A DNA stretch of 64,000 nucleotides from Ceratobasidium sp. AG-K (GCA_037039685.1 JAWNGF010000001.1:7006001-7070000); one strand, 5' to 3'; shown: positions 1 through 10,968, counted from the stretch's first letter. Translations and numbers: made by a program. The notes: generated from the letters alone by a model not told the origin.

Positions 1-2
1 CG

Positions 3-764
3 GCTGTCGCACCCGAAGCTCCCGCGCCGTTGGTCGAAACACCCAAGGATGAGGTGACGCCTAAGCTGGTTCCGACTGCGGCTTCGACCTCGTCTGTCGA
101 TCGATCAACTCCTACGCCAAGGGATACGGTTAGCGTTGCCGACGACGACAGTATTCTCGCCGAGTCGATTGTCGTACCTCAGACGACGAGCCCCAAGGCG
201 CAGGATTTCGAAGCGTCCGGCTCGCATGCAGACGACCAGCACATGCCACTCCCGACTCTCCCCTCACCCCGACCTACCCTCGGCGGCCGCCAACGTTCTG
301 CGACGTCTCCCCATCCCCCACCGAGCGCGAGCCAGACGAGTTTGCCCGCATTCTCGACGCCCAAGGCGCAGCCCACGAACCTCGACATTCCGAACCGGTC
401 GCGCACTGATAGCGTCGCGACCTACAATGCCGGAGGCCCCGACTCGATCTTCCGTCTGTTGCCACGTGAAACGAGAAGTGCGATTCGACGCATGATGTTC
501 ATTGAACCTTCGGCACGGTGCACGATTGGCGCCGTCTTGCACGGCAAAAAGTCTGGACTCAAGTGCGGGTGCGAGGGCAAGGAATGCGGAGGGGCGATGA
601 ATGTGCATACAAGCCATGACGGGATCGAGGAGGAGGAAGAGGGCATGGACGAGTGGCTCAGTTCGCTCGTGCCGTGTTCGTGCGTGCCGGCAGGCAAGCA
701 ACCCGACCACACGCACATCAAGCTTGCTGTCGACGACAAGACGCCTAAGCGACGATTCTTTTGA
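3..764 (+). CDS. C-terminal part of a HAL/SAT4-type Ser/Thr protein kinase (5' truncated by the window)
   Basis: The frame is open from the first bases of the window and ends with TGA at 762-764, so only the last ~254 residues are present. After a Ser/Thr/Pro-rich linker (residues ~1-140) comes SIFRLLPRETRSAIRRMM followed by PSARCTIGAVL, which is the last helix region of a protein kinase fold. Then comes a Cys-rich tail (CGCEGKECGG, PCSCVP) and the ending DHTHIKL. The W-S-L-x-PC...HTH tail is typical of fungal HAL4/HAL5/SAT4 kinases, which control K+ uptake and ion homeostasis at the plasma membrane in yeast. The catalytic loop and ATP site lie outside the window, so the family call rests on the C-terminus only. 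A different NPR1-family kinase is the main alternative. Confidence 0.6.
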   Translation, partial: AVAPEAPAPLVETPKDEVTPKLVPTAASTSSVDRSTPTPRDTVSVADDDSILAESIVVPQTTSPKAQDFEASGSHADDQHMPLPTLPSPRPTLGGRQRSATSPHPPPSASQTSLPAFSTPKAQPTNLDIPNRSRTDSVATYNAGGPDSIFRLLPRETRSAIRRMMFIEPSARCTIGAVLHGKKSGLKCGCEGKECGGAMNVHTSHDGIEEEEEGMDEWLSSLVPCSCVPAGKQPDHTHIKLAVDDKTPKRRFF

Positions 765-1069
765 GCCGGGGTAGACCCAGGGTTGAGCCCTGTTTTTATT
801 TCGTTGTGCTCTGTTCTACTTTTCATCTTGTCTAATCGCAATGTACTAGTGTGCTATATGAAGCCCGCCCAATTGCAGGGTCGTATTACACATTCTTGAC
901 CGGAGGATTCGTTTCACCGAGGACATATGTAGACAATCGTGTGCTTGTTTTATGGCTTGTTTATCTAAGAACCTGGGTGCAATGTAAATCCATACAGAAA
1001 TAAACTGTAAATGCGCCGAAACTTGTAATACATGATGGATGGCGATAGCGTGTAAATTCCAACGTGGGG
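765..1069. other. Intergenic spacer between convergent genes
   Basis: This 305 bp stretch separates the kinase stop codon from the stop codon of the OS-9 gene on the other strand. Both transcripts must end here. It is AT-richer than the flanking coding DNA. I see no conserved ORF or RNA gene in it. Confidence 0.6.
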
Positions 1070-2862
1070 TCAAAGTTCTGCGTGCTTTTGACCCTTGTCG
1101 TCCTTGGTCTTTTTGCCCTTGCCGTCACCCTCTTCGGGCCACTCGTCGGATGCGACGTCGTACCCTGCCGCCTTGAGTCCCTGCACGATCCGCTGGCGCA
1201 CATTGTCCATATCGGGAATCTCCCCCGCCTCGACCGCGTCCGTGCCAATGTCGGTAAAGTCAACCTCGTGCACACCCGCGTCGTGCTCGATCCGGATCTT
1301 TTTCCCTGCCAACGCCCGGTCCTCGACGTGCGAGTTGAGCAGCGCGCCCAGTGCAGCCTTGATAAACTCGGCCTGCTTGGCCTCTTCGCCTAGCGATTTG
1401 GCCTTTTTCGCCTCGGGCTTTTTTGCGACGGGCATGGGGTGGGCGGGCGGAAGGATCGGACGGGCTGGGGCGAGTGTATGCGGGACGGGGCTCTCGAACT
1501 GGGATCGGTCAAACTCGACCGTGTCCTGGGCGACGACCTGGCGACAGCGAATAGGCGCGGCCTTGACGCTGTCCCGCTGCGACTTGAACCCAGGCTCGCT
1601 GCAAATGCGTGGCGTGTGGATCACAATTAGGTAGCTAGACGGAATTAGTACGTATTTAGACAAGCATAGAGGCACCTACTTGCACAAGCTAACTTCCTTG
1701 ACAAACATGATCTGATCGACCGAGCTCATCGAACAATGGAACTAGGCATCGGTCAGTCGGGATCGTGCGGGTCCGACCAGGGCGCTCACCTGAATCTCGA
1801 TCTCTCGCTTGCGCCCGGTCTTGTCGCATTGGGTCCCGTCGCCCCAGCGCTGCACGAGATAACGTTGGTCGGCTGCACGCTGTAGTTCTAAATTGGCCGC
1901 TGCGGCTTCCGCCTGGCGGCGACTGACATCGTTGCCAGTTTTTTGCTTGGCCGCGGGCGAGACGCCTAGATTGTACGCCTCCCACTGTCAAAGTATGAGC
2001 ACCGGAATAATGCGAACAATTGGGAATTTACCTCATTATCCTCTTCCGGAATGCGCCCTTCTGCGAATAGCCAATGAGTAGAGCCACAGCAGTCTAGATG
2101 AAATCATGACTTACGAATCGGGTGCGGGAGCCCATGGGTCGTTTCGCGAAACTGGCGAACGTGATCATTGTGGCAATACGAATATGTAAACCATCCTTTG
2201 TACAGACAGGGGCGTCAGTCATCAACAGGGCGGGGTTCTCGAGATGCCATTCTGGGTCACCTTGTCGATGCTAAGTAGTCGTCAGTCAATCGATCTCTGT
2301 TCGAGCCACGTCACCCACGTAAAGGCATTTGCCCGTTAGGGGCTGTAACAAATTCCAGGTCTTGCTAGGGTGCGACGGCGGCGGGGGTGGGGCTTCGGTC
2401 GATGGCTTGCCCTCGTCTGGGGGAGGTACCAGGCAGAGATACTCCTTTCCGGGGCCTAGACGCATGCGTTCGAGCCGGTGTGATGTTGGCTCGCCCGCGG
2501 GTCCCTGTGGTTTTTTGGAAAAAATAATCCGTCAATCTGCCACACTCTAGGTGCACATTAGATATTCGAGGGTGGGTTCTCACATCCGAGTTTATCGTCT
2601 CTCCACCCGTAATCTGGGGCCGACTTGTCCCATGGGAGCCGTGGTCCCAAGGTTGCTCGAGAAATTCCTTTTCGCCACCTTTTAGTCCGTGCGCTAGCCA
2701 GTGCTGAGCAGTCACGTTCGGAAGCGGTAGTCCGTTTAAGAAGCCGATGCTATATTTCGGATACGCATAGAGATCGTCGGGCAAAGAGCTATACGCGTCG
2801 GCCTGGTGTATCCAGAGAGTCCAGGCAGCAGCTAGGGTGACCAACGGACGAGCAAAAGTCAT
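1070..2862 (-). CDS. YOS9: OS-9/Yos9 ER lectin, ERAD substrate recognition
   Basis: This is a luminal ER lectin that reads trimmed N-glycans on misfolded glycoproteins and hands them to the HRD1 ubiquitin-ligase complex. ATG at 2862 opens a hydrophobic signal peptide (residues ~1-23). Then come SSLPDDLYAYPKYSIGFLN and GGEKEFLEQPW, the hallmark N-terminus of OS-9. After an intron (~2583-2506) the frame reads EYLCLVPPPDEGKPS, then GKCLY. The MRH domain continues with GWFTYSYCHNDHVRQFRE, then QRWGDGTQCDKTGRKREIEIQ minus its last residue, FHCSMSSVDQI and VIHTPRICSEPGFK. These contain the conserved Cys, Tyr, Trp, Gln and Arg glycan-binding positions. At least five introns are needed. The last exon (~1070-1640) is Lys/Glu-rich and ends KHAEL before TGA at 1070-1072, which may act as an XXEL-type ER retrieval signal. 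The family call is secure; exact borders are approximate. Confidence 0.88.
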
Positions 2863-3263
2863 GGTGGGCGACTAGGATGTATTTACCCCACTGACGTGTC
2901 AGTTCGGGGACACGGTGTCGGGAGTCCTCACAGGGCCGGAGACGCTGCGTAGGGCCACAACTGGCTCTTCTGTACCTTCCTCCATCGCTACGGTCTTCCT
3001 ATGTCCATCGATACATACAGTTTACTCGCCGTGAAAAATCCAGAAAAGATATGTCCCAGACTTTGATTTGATCGGGCTACGCCAGAAACAGGAATTCATT
3101 CAAGACACATCCAATCCAGGTCCATCACATGGGACTACCATGGCGCTTCTTGACAGAGTGTGGGCACGCTATTCAAGTTGACCCCATGCACCGGTGGCGA
3201 TTAGGCAACAAATGAGCTCGAAATGAAGGGTACCCGAGGGGGAAAAGGGGTTGTGTTGTGAGG
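2863..3263. promoter_or_regulatory. Upstream region of the OS-9 gene
   Basis: About 400 bp separate the OS-9 start codon from the end of the small minus-strand ORF at 3264. The stretch should hold the OS-9 promoter and 5' leader. I see no clear TATA box and no conserved ORF. Confidence 0.4.
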
Positions 3264-3467
3264 CTACTCGACATTCCCCGGAATAAACACTACCCAAGGG
3301 ATACCCAAGGGCCGCTGTCCGTCCGGATATAATCCCAACCGCGCATATACGGCCGTCGGGTTAGGATAAGCGAGCGTCGGCGAGTGTGGTTCTGCCCTGG
3401 CTTCCCCGCCGCCAACGGTTGGGCGGAAATCCATTGAATTATAAGCAGAGTTATTGGAAGAGTGCAT
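3264..3467 (-). CDS. Small hypothetical protein (67 aa)
   Basis: A single-exon ORF starts with ATG at 3467 and ends with TAG at 3264. It encodes a Pro/Gly-rich product with MDFRPTVGGGEA near the start and GQRPLGIPWVVFIPGNVE at the C-terminus. I do not recognise the family. The C-terminal half looks more constrained than chance (Leu/Tyr/Pro spacing), and the codons are GC-rich like nearby genes. It could also be the last exon of a longer gene whose 5' exons lie in 3480-3800, where no convincing coding frame is visible. Confidence 0.35.
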   Translation of the reverse strand: MHSSNNSAYNSMDFRPTVGGGEARAEPHSPTLAYPNPTAVYARLGLYPDGQRPLGIPWVVFIPGNVE

Positions 3468-3933
3468 AGACCCTTTTAGGCGAAAGTGCTAAGAAAGAAA
3501 GTCATGACCAGAATATTGGACTGGGGCAATCAATTCACTCGCCCGAGCGCCGCCGCCGCAGGCAATCTTGCCTGAGATCATCGGAGTTCTTTTTGTGAGT
3601 TTGTCGGGCGACGAGCTGTAGCGAGCGAGCGGTGGGAGGAATAAAGGAGCACAAAAGATAGAATAAGATGTAGGCGGGGGACGAGTGTCCCTGAACATCA
3701 TGTGTGTAATCCAGGGATTGGGAAATGATGTACAGCGACCTCGAACTCAGAAAATCGCAAGGAAATAGAAGGACAGACTGAAATATAACATTACACTGGC
3801 CTTTCATTTCTCGGCATCCTGACCACCCTCAGCAACCCCCCGCCTAACTTGCCTCGCGGAAACCGGGGTTGTTTTTAATTGACCCGTCTGAATCCGCTCC
3901 CGCCCAACGACACTCTCGATTCCACCACCCTCC
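3468..3933. other. Divergent intergenic region before the AT-hook gene
   Basis: About 470 bp lie between the small minus-strand ORF and the AT-hook start codon. The minus-strand ORFs here (3489-3807) lack recognisable motifs. The stretch directly before 3934 is C/T-rich (for example tccaccaccc), as is common in front of basidiomycete start codons. Confidence 0.4.
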
Positions 3934-4683
3934 ATGGCCACCCTGCACAAGCGAAAGCGCAACGAGGACGAACCGCCTACGGACGAGGATGTCCAGTCGC
4001 CGTCGGAGCTGGAGCACGGCGAGTCTGAGCAAGGTAGGGCGCCTGCGTGACCTCATTTCCACTGCTCACCTGCCTTTGTTCGCCCGCGACAGATGAGATT
4101 CCCGACGAGACCACACCCACTCCCCAGCCGCCGAAGAAGAAGCGGGGCCGACCACCGGGATCCAAGGTAAGCGCACTATTTACACCCATTTATCCTGCTC
4201 ATACGCACGCAGAATAAGCCCAAGGCCGCTACCGCTGGCGCCGGGACCGCTTCGACCAGTGACGCAACTCCGCCCGTCAAGAAGAAGCGCGGTCGTCCAC
4301 CCAAGGTGCGTCTGTGCCTATTGCCGCGGCTGCTGCTGACACTAGTCTGACGTTAGGTCCGTACCCCCGAAGAACTCCACGCCATGGCCCTCAAGGCTGC
4401 CCAGCCCAAGGGCCGTCGTGGTCGTCCGTCCAAGAAGATGAAGGCCGAGCAGGCTGCTGCTGCTGCTGCCGCCGCCGCCGCATTGGCTGCGGGCACTGCC
4501 GGGGATACGCAGCCCGCTGCTCCGGAGACAGCCCCAACGACTGAGGCTCCAGCGATCGAGGCCCCTGCTGCGACAGAGACCCCCGCAACAGCTCCTGCCC
4601 CTGCCCCCGCCCCCGCCCCAGCTGCACCCGAGGCACCCGCTGAAACCCCAGCCACCGAAGCCGCTTCCACGGCCAAGGATTAA
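3934..4683 (+). CDS. AT-hook DNA-binding protein (HMGA-like)
   Basis: There are four exons, 3934-4033, 4093-4166, 4213-4305 and 4357-4683, with TAA at the end. The product binds the minor groove of AT-rich DNA and probably acts as an architectural chromatin protein in the nucleus. Three AT-hooks are visible: KKKRGRPPGSK, KKKRGRPPK and KGRRGRPSKK. Each sits at or near an exon end, so the introns divide the protein into one hook per exon. The N-terminus (MATLHKRKRNEDE) is basic, then acidic. After the third hook comes a nine-residue alanine run and a long Ala/Pro/Thr/Glu-rich low-complexity tail. The protein is about 197 residues. The frame is continuous across all three introns. Confidence 0.85.
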
Positions 4684-5549
4684 CGAACGACATCTACGTT
4701 TCTCATTTATGGACCTTTCCCTGCCATTCGTTTATCTGGTTGGTTTCTGTCAACGTATGTACACACCGCTCCTTCAATGTACGCCATGCGGCCTTGGTTT
4801 TATTTCTCGGAAATGCTTTTCTCTCTTTGTTTTTCTTGCTTTTTTCTATGTTGTTTCCATTTCACATGATTGTGATCCGTCTCTGTATAGTTTCTGTAGC
4901 TAAACTTGATACCTGGATCACTGTACAGTTGACGTGTAACATGGGTGCAATCTGTAGTCTGCCTGTCTTGCAAGGTTTGACAGTCCCAAATTCAACTCAT
5001 TTCTTATCGCACATTTCGCTGTATTCCTCTGCCGGAGTACACCCGGCGGCAAACATCATCTCGACGGCACGCGACGATGATCACTGATCTCATCTGACTC
5101 TCACCTCGTGGCCACAGGCTAGAACAAATCCCCTTGCCAATCATCCCGCACCACACTCCCCTCATTATCCCCCGACACAAATCCCGCCCGCGCCAGAACA
5201 GCGGACTTTGCTCACCTTGTTTTCCGGTGGCGTCGTGGGTCCAATGACGTATTTGTCCAACCAGCCACACCTCGGCCCCTATGCCACTATCCGCTCGCAT
5301 CTTCTGCCTATCCCTCAAGCTACGTTTGGGCATACCATCCATAGGAACTCCAAATGGAGAAAGGGCAACCCCTATCGCATAGAGTAGTGCTATACACGAT
5401 GGGCACCTCGCCGCTTTCAATTTTCCAACATGTCAGCGAGCGTAAACCCCGAAAAACAAACCCAATGCTCAGTCACGTGAAATGACGATCGAGTAGGGAC
5501 AGGCTTTTTTGTATTGAATCAAAATTAGGCATTGAACACGACAAATATT
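4684..5549. other. Gene-poor spacer between convergent genes
   Basis: These 866 bp lie between the AT-hook stop and the siderophore-transporter stop on the other strand. The first 200 bp are T/C-rich (4800-4870) and look like a 3' UTR. A 138-codon minus-strand ORF at 5004-5420 has no recognisable domain and odd composition, so I do not count it as a gene. Confidence 0.5.
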
Positions 5550-8162
5550 TTAACGGGCTTGGTGCACTTCCTCCGCGGCCCTCTCTCCGATCGGGCGACG
5601 GCTCGTGCCCACAGTCGAGTCTGCAGTTACTTCACCCGCTACGTTCTTACCGTCCACAGCATTATGGGTATTGCCAAGGAAGAAGTTGGGCATGAAGAAC
5701 GCAAGAATGAGTGAGATGAAGGCTGTGTGCAGATCGTAAGCGGGGTACATTCAAACATAGGCACGCGAATACTTACAAAGTCCGAGGGCACTGATGAACA
5801 TGGGGCGTGTTGTGACGCTATAAGCTAAACGCCGAGGATCAGTATAGTACAATTGAATGTATCATATAAAACTCACCCTGGATCACTCCTTGTCGGATCG
5901 CAGGAGCTGCGGTCCTTGCCGACCTGATGGAACCATAGAGCTTCGTGATGGTCGCGTCTGGCACACCAGGGAGATACTTGACAAGGTTATCCCGCATGTT
6001 CGCACTAAAAACCCGAATGATTAGCTCTTTCATAAGCGACCATATGGTTACGACTTACGTCCAGATCGCAGTCGCAGCCGCAGATCCGACCGAAGAGCCA
6101 AGAGAAGACCAAAGCGAGAGCAAGGCGATCACCGAGGCAAGGTCTTCGTGAGGAACAGATGCCTGGGAGCCGACTCGGGAACCGACGACACTAAATGCAC
6201 CACCCATACCAATGAGGATTTGAGTCCAGACCTGATTGGGCGTTAGTTGGCGCATACAATTTGGACTAGCGCCGGATGACTCACCAATTGGACAGTGGGT
6301 GCGATGGCACCATTGGCGGCAACCATAAGCCCGAGACCGCTGTATCAGGAAGTGATCAGAATACGTTATCCTTCTGCCCAAATTTAGAACGCATACATGA
6401 TACGAATGCAGAGACCCGAAATTTGGAGAATCTAGGGGCTCCGTATTAGCTATAACCTCATTGGATAACATAGGAGCTGACCTTGTAACGCCCAGTAAAG
6501 CGAAGGATCAAACCAGCGACAAGACCGAAAACACAAAGCGTGACGGTCATGGTGTTGTTAAAGTACACCCACTGGCGGTTGTTCCTAGAGTAGCGGTGAG
6601 TTCAGTTTCAGAGTATCTCTGCCGCTCTTACCAGTCTTTAACGACCCACACGAAACTCGAAAGGTACAAGGATCGCATGAAACCCGAAAAGTTGTAGAAA
6701 AAGTCGATGCCGACAGCCACAAGGAATGCCCTGTTGGTAATGATGCGCTTGGGCATGATTGCAACTGGGGTAAAGAACCGCTCCCAGATAATGAACACGG
6801 GGATCAGTACCACGCCAACGACGATCATAGCAATAATGCTCGCTACAAGTTCTGTGAGCGAGATACGAATGCAACCTGCAAAGGCACTTACGGTTCGACC
6901 ATCCACCGCGAACAGTCTTGGCCAAACTGATTGGGAACAAGATCAGACCAAAGATGAAGCCGATGAGAACGAGTCCAAAGAGATCCATCTTGAGAGCGAT
7001 ATCCTTGGCCTGAATCCATAGGGGCTGGCGAGGCTCGATCTGTCCTGCGGCCTTTTCGATACGACGGCGCTCGTTGCGGCTCGCGCCAAACGCAAGTTCG
7101 CCCTTCTTTGTTGCTCGGCGGTCAGCAGCAAAGAGCGTAATGATGGCAGGGGCCATGACTGCTGGGACGAGGATCGCGAACCTAGTGTAGTTCAGTTAGA
7201 GATGAAACAACCCTTGTGTACAACAAGCTTACATCCCGTCTGTGCACGAGATAGATCAGCATACATCGAGGTTTGCTACAGCTGTTACTCACATCCCCAT
7301 CGCCAACCGGGTCCGTTTAGAACGCCATTGACAATCTCGGCCGAAATGAACGCGTTGAGAATAAACGGGGCGGATGGAAGTGCCGTCGCGAAACCACGCC
7401 ATTTAAGGGGGGTAATATCCGCGATGATGATGTCGGTGACGAGGTCAAGCCCAGTGTGGCCACTGAGCGATGCATCAGCTTGTAGCTATGCATGAAGATG
7501 TATCGACTTACACGGTGTACAAGACCATTCCACCAGCGATAGCGTAAACGGTCTGAGCCGAAGCCACGAGGATGTAGCCTGGAAGCGCTTGAGTGAACAA
7601 CCAATAGTGTTCAGTCGGTTGAACAACATACCAACTAGGTAAAAGACGACTGCACCAATCATGTCAGTTGAATTGTGTGTGTTTCCTTTTCGATAAAACC
7701 ACTTACGGACGACAACATACGCAAATGGGCGCGAGAAAAGGTCGGCAATCTTTGCGATACATGGCTTTCCGACCGCGGCTGAAACATGGGTCAGAGCGCG
7801 TAAATGTGAGTAAGTGAAGAGAACTCACTGATAATACCTTCGGCTGTGCCAATTGTACCAATGAACGCGTGCTGGCCAAAAGAGCTAGTCGCGAGGGGGA
7901 GATAGTTGGAGGTGGTGTTCTGGTCGAGCGCATAGATGTATGCGAGCGCTCCGATACTGACGTAGAGCATCCATATCCAAGCCCCGCCAAGATGTCTGTG
8001 CAACGCCTCGACGCGAGCCACACCGGGGTTGCGCGCAACCTCCGGGTCGACCGAAGGGACATGTGGAGCTTCCTCAGCTTCCGCGTGTTTACCGGTGGGA
8101 CCGATATCCACTTTTTGGTCGTTAGGGTCTGATGAGATAGACGAATGTTCGTGCGAGTTCAT
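5550..8162 (-). CDS. Siderophore-iron transporter, major facilitator superfamily (Fer7/Sit1/Mir type)
   Basis: This membrane proton symporter imports ferric hydroxamates. ATG at 8162 opens a soluble N-terminal tail, and the stop codon is at 5550. About 14 exons give roughly 600-630 residues with many hydrophobic spans. Family signatures include RVEALHRHLGGAWIWMLYV and YALDQNTTSNYLPLA in span 1. A middle exon has GLDLVTDIIIADITPLKWRG and FATALPSAPFILNAFISAE, the D-x-T-x-L-x-x-R-G loop of the siderophore transporter family. Near the C-terminus are GSRVGSQASVPHEDLASV and NMRDNLVKYLPGVPDATI. One exon near 7640-7660 is only 18 nt (encoding roughly LVFYLV) and is needed to keep the frame. The gene is divergent from the acyltransferase at 8527, with three GATAA boxes between them. 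It fits as the uptake arm of the adjoining biosynthetic cluster. Confidence 0.87.
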
Positions 8163-8390
8163 GGCGACGAACGGTGGGGGGTTCAGCTCCTCAATGCGTA
8201 CCCCTGCTGCCTGCGGCGGAATAAATGGAAGTCGGACATGTGCTGAAAGAATGGAAGATTTCGCCTCCACTGTTGTGGAATGGAGAGATGCCGAGATCTG
8301 ATTAGATATGGGGAAGATAATGGTGGAACGATGAATCTGGTTGCGAATCGCTTACTTGCGGACCCTGGTCACCGCTAGCCCCACTCTCGT

Positions 8391-8408
8391 GATAATCAGA
8401 TAAGATAA
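8391..8408 (+). promoter_or_regulatory. Triple GATA box, iron-responsive GATA-factor element
   Basis: Three GATAA boxes occur in 18 bp (8391-8395, 8399-8403, 8404-8408). The middle one forms an exact ATCAGATAA at 8395-8403, matching the ATCWGATAA element bound by fungal iron repressors (Urbs1, SreA, Fep1 family). It sits in the 364 bp shared promoter of the divergent siderophore transporter and acyltransferase. Function is inferred from position and sequence. Confidence 0.7.
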
Positions 8409-8526
8409 TATTCTGCGAACCAGTCGTCATATGCATGAAATTGGCTATGGGCTCATCGCTGAAAATTTGTGCTTATAATCGTCCTACTCCCCTGGTACCT
8501 TGACAAACGTAAACACGTCCCCTGCC

Positions 8527-9935
8527 ATGTTCGACTCCACTGCACCCAAGCCTGATCAGGAAGAAAGAATTCCTACCGAGCAAACATTCACGCTGGCCGA
8601 TGGGGTTTCAACGCATGTAGCCCAAGCCGATGACGGTTCGGTCTCGGTAGCCCTTGCGGGAAAGCCCCTAGTGTTATTCCAACCCCAGGAACGCAAGATA
8701 CGCACTAGCCTTTTTGGCGTCGTCAATGACGAGCGTGCGGTGCATGCGCCTGTCCTACTCCTGAAATCTGCGACCGATGAGCCTGCGAATATCTCCACCG
8801 ACGACGTTTGGGCTGCGATTTATGCTCTCTGGATCCGCCACAAGGATGAAGAGGTTCTACCGTTCGCGCTCGACAGTAGCTCGATCAAGAACGTTGAAGA
8901 GATTACCCGCTACTTGATTCACACGGGACTAGCGTTTGTCGCCCCAGGGGTTGACGCCACGCAAGACTTGCTCCTGGTTCGAGCGTCGCTTTGGCAAGGC
9001 GCTGGAGCTCCCCTATCTCGAAATTGGCTTCGCACCCCGGTGCCCCACCCCTCAATATCCAACTTCCCGTTCCCTTTCTTTACCTCTTTCACCCGTGGAC
9101 CCAACGTCTTGACGACCCACCCTCGTCGCCCTCCCAAGCCAGCTCCAGGCGAATCCCTATACTTCCGCTACATCTTCTCCGTCGGAGAGACCCTAGAGTT
9201 TGTGCATATTAATGCGAACGATCCCGAGCATTTCGAAGCATATAGTCGGTGGCAAAATTCGGATCGGTAAGCCGTGCTACGCATGAATGCCGCCACCTAC
9301 TGACTAATTGTTCACTAGTGTCAACGTTGGATGGCGAGAGCGTGGACCGGACGAAAAGCATCGCACCTACCTCGCAGATCGTCTGGCTGATCCGCATATC
9401 ATGGGATTTGTAGTCAAATGGAATGGCCAACTGGCGGGCTATGGTGAGATGGCGTGGGTTAAGGAGGACCCTATGGGGACATATGTCGGTGGACTTGGAG
9501 ACTACGACCAAGGTCAGTATGTGCGTGAGCAGACGATGAGATAAACTAACCATAGCTAACAGGAACCCACCTTCTGATTGGAGAGGAACGTTTCCGTGGG
9601 CGACATCGATGTAAGTTCATGTGGATTCGATGAGAGTATTGCTTCTGAATCACGCTCTAGTCACCGCTGTGATGACCTCCATGAAGCACATGTGTTTCCT
9701 GCGTGACCCTCGCACGGAGATCGTTGTTGGCGAGCCTCGTGCCGACCTACCTATCGTACCCCGTCTCAAGGCATTCTTACCTCAGGAGTTTAATAGGGTA
9801 CGATTCACTAAGCATAGCAGCCTGAGTACTGTACTAATATGCACGTGGACATAGGAGTTCGAGTTCCCTCACAAACGATCCGTATACTTTGTCCTGAGAA
9901 GGGAGCGCTTCTTCCAGGCAGCAATACTTTATTAG
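8527..9935 (+). CDS. N5-hydroxyornithine acyltransferase for siderophore biosynthesis (SidF/Fer5 type)
   Basis: The product transfers an acyl group from CoA to N5-hydroxy-ornithine, making the hydroxamate building block. Exons are 8527-9266, 9319-9512, 9563-9610, 9661-9797 and 9855-9935, which join to exactly 399 codons plus TAG. The C-terminal half is the IucB/SidF GNAT-like domain: GESLYFRYIFSVGETLEF, HFEAYSRWQNSDRVNVGW, LADPHIMGFVVKWNGQLAGYG minus its ends, AWVKEDPMGTYVGG, GTHLLIGEERFRGRHR, PRTEIVVGEPRAD and EFPHKRSVYFVLRRERFF. The N-terminal ~190 residues are the variable helper half of the family. Which acyl group is used cannot be read directly. The hydratase at 18889 points to anhydromevalonyl or methylglutaconyl rather than acetyl. 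The gene shares a GATA-rich promoter with the siderophore transporter. Confidence 0.87.
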
Positions 9936-10182
9936 CAGCCGTTATGCTCTGATGTAAGAAAAGTGACATGTAAACAAAATCTGAATTGGGGTCGAATAAA
10001 ATGGACATTTGGGTTTATAGGTGTTTATGTGATACCTTTAAGATCGGGCCGCGAACCATTAAATCCGCTCCCCAAACCAGTGATATAATTTTCAAATGAA
10101 TCGATACACAAATAATTCCAAGAACGCTCGCTGGTTAATCAACCCCAAGACAATAGTACCTCAAAGTAAAAGGTGAAGAAAA
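9936..10182. other. Convergent spacer
   Basis: This AT-rich 247 bp stretch lies between the acyltransferase stop and the stop of the first GNAT gene. It holds the two 3' ends and nothing else I can support. Confidence 0.5.
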
Positions 10183-10968
10183 CTAAAGCTTCAAGGCGTC
10201 TAAATTATGGTCAATATCCCGTTCGAATACCCAAGCATCCTTTGGAGCAGTATCGTCGGGTCCCTTGCGGCGATAGAAGTCTTTGAGTAGCTTGCGCTCT
10301 GTGAATCCGTAACGTTCATACAAGCGTCGGGCTCCCGTGTTTAGAACGTAGACGTGCATGAAAATAGAAGTAATAGGAAGCCTCGAAAGTTGGCAGAGGA
10401 GATCTTCAACTTGACCTTCGGGAAGTGCGGGAGGAGTCACTGGACCAATAGACTGTAATGTTCGGACATAGCTATTGTGGGCTGCAATTGCGTCTAGCAA
10501 ATGCTGGCCACCGTATGTACCAATACCAAGGGAGCGGTACGGCTGATAGAGGGGGTAAGCAGATGCTATAGGCAAAACATGTATAACTATACCTCCAAGA
10601 CCCCCATGAGCATACCATAAATGCGAGCTTCGCCTTCACGCTCAGACGGTTTCAGGTTACAGGTAGCTTGACCGATGGGCTCCCCATCTAGGTAGACTTT
10701 AAATAATGTCATTCTCGATTCGCGATCGGCAGAAAGTAGACTCACTGAGCTTACAGAATCGAGCGAGCTCTGGTTTCATGCAGACCGCATAATATGTGTC
10801 AGGATAGGGGACAGGGAAGATTTGAGAATTTAATGACTTCAGAATATCAATGTTATCGGGAGTCAAAGAGACAAAGGTAAGTCTGTCGCTGAGGGTTGCT
10901 GTAACTGGTGCCACGGGCATAGGGACAGCCGTAGTGGCGCCGACATCGACAAGGACGGCGGAGGACAT
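10183..10968 (-). CDS. NAA50-like GNAT N-acetyltransferase, cluster copy 1
   Basis: There are three exons, 10968-10746, 10696 to about 10610, and about 10555 to 10183 (TAG). The N-terminus LTPDNIDILKSLNSQIFPV and PYPDTYYAVCMKPELARF matches the substrate loop of NAA50/SAN, where yeast and human forms read I-T-P-x-N-I-x-x-L-K and I-F-P-V-x-Y. Next is the acetyl-CoA binding motif PYRSLGIGTYGGQHLLDA, then a long insert absent from human NAA50, then SIFMHVYVLNTGARRLYERYG and FYRRKGPDDTAPKDAWVFE. NAA50 enzymes acetylate protein N-termini beginning Met-x, or lysines. The location inside the siderophore cluster and the ATCTGATAA element in its promoter raise the chance of a small-molecule role. No in-frame ATG exists upstream of 10968, because a stop lies just before it. 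Confidence 0.8.

Noticed and set aside
264..841. Minus-strand ORFs across the kinase C-terminus
   Set aside because: Shadows of the conserved plus-strand frame; no motifs.
4353..4693. Minus-strand Ala/Gly-rich ORFs opposite the AT-hook gene
   Set aside because: They mirror the Ala/Pro codon repeats of the real gene on the plus strand.
5004..5420. 138-codon minus-strand ORF between the AT-hook and transporter genes
   Set aside because: No domain, odd Arg/Cys composition, and no partner exons; chance ORF in a spacer.
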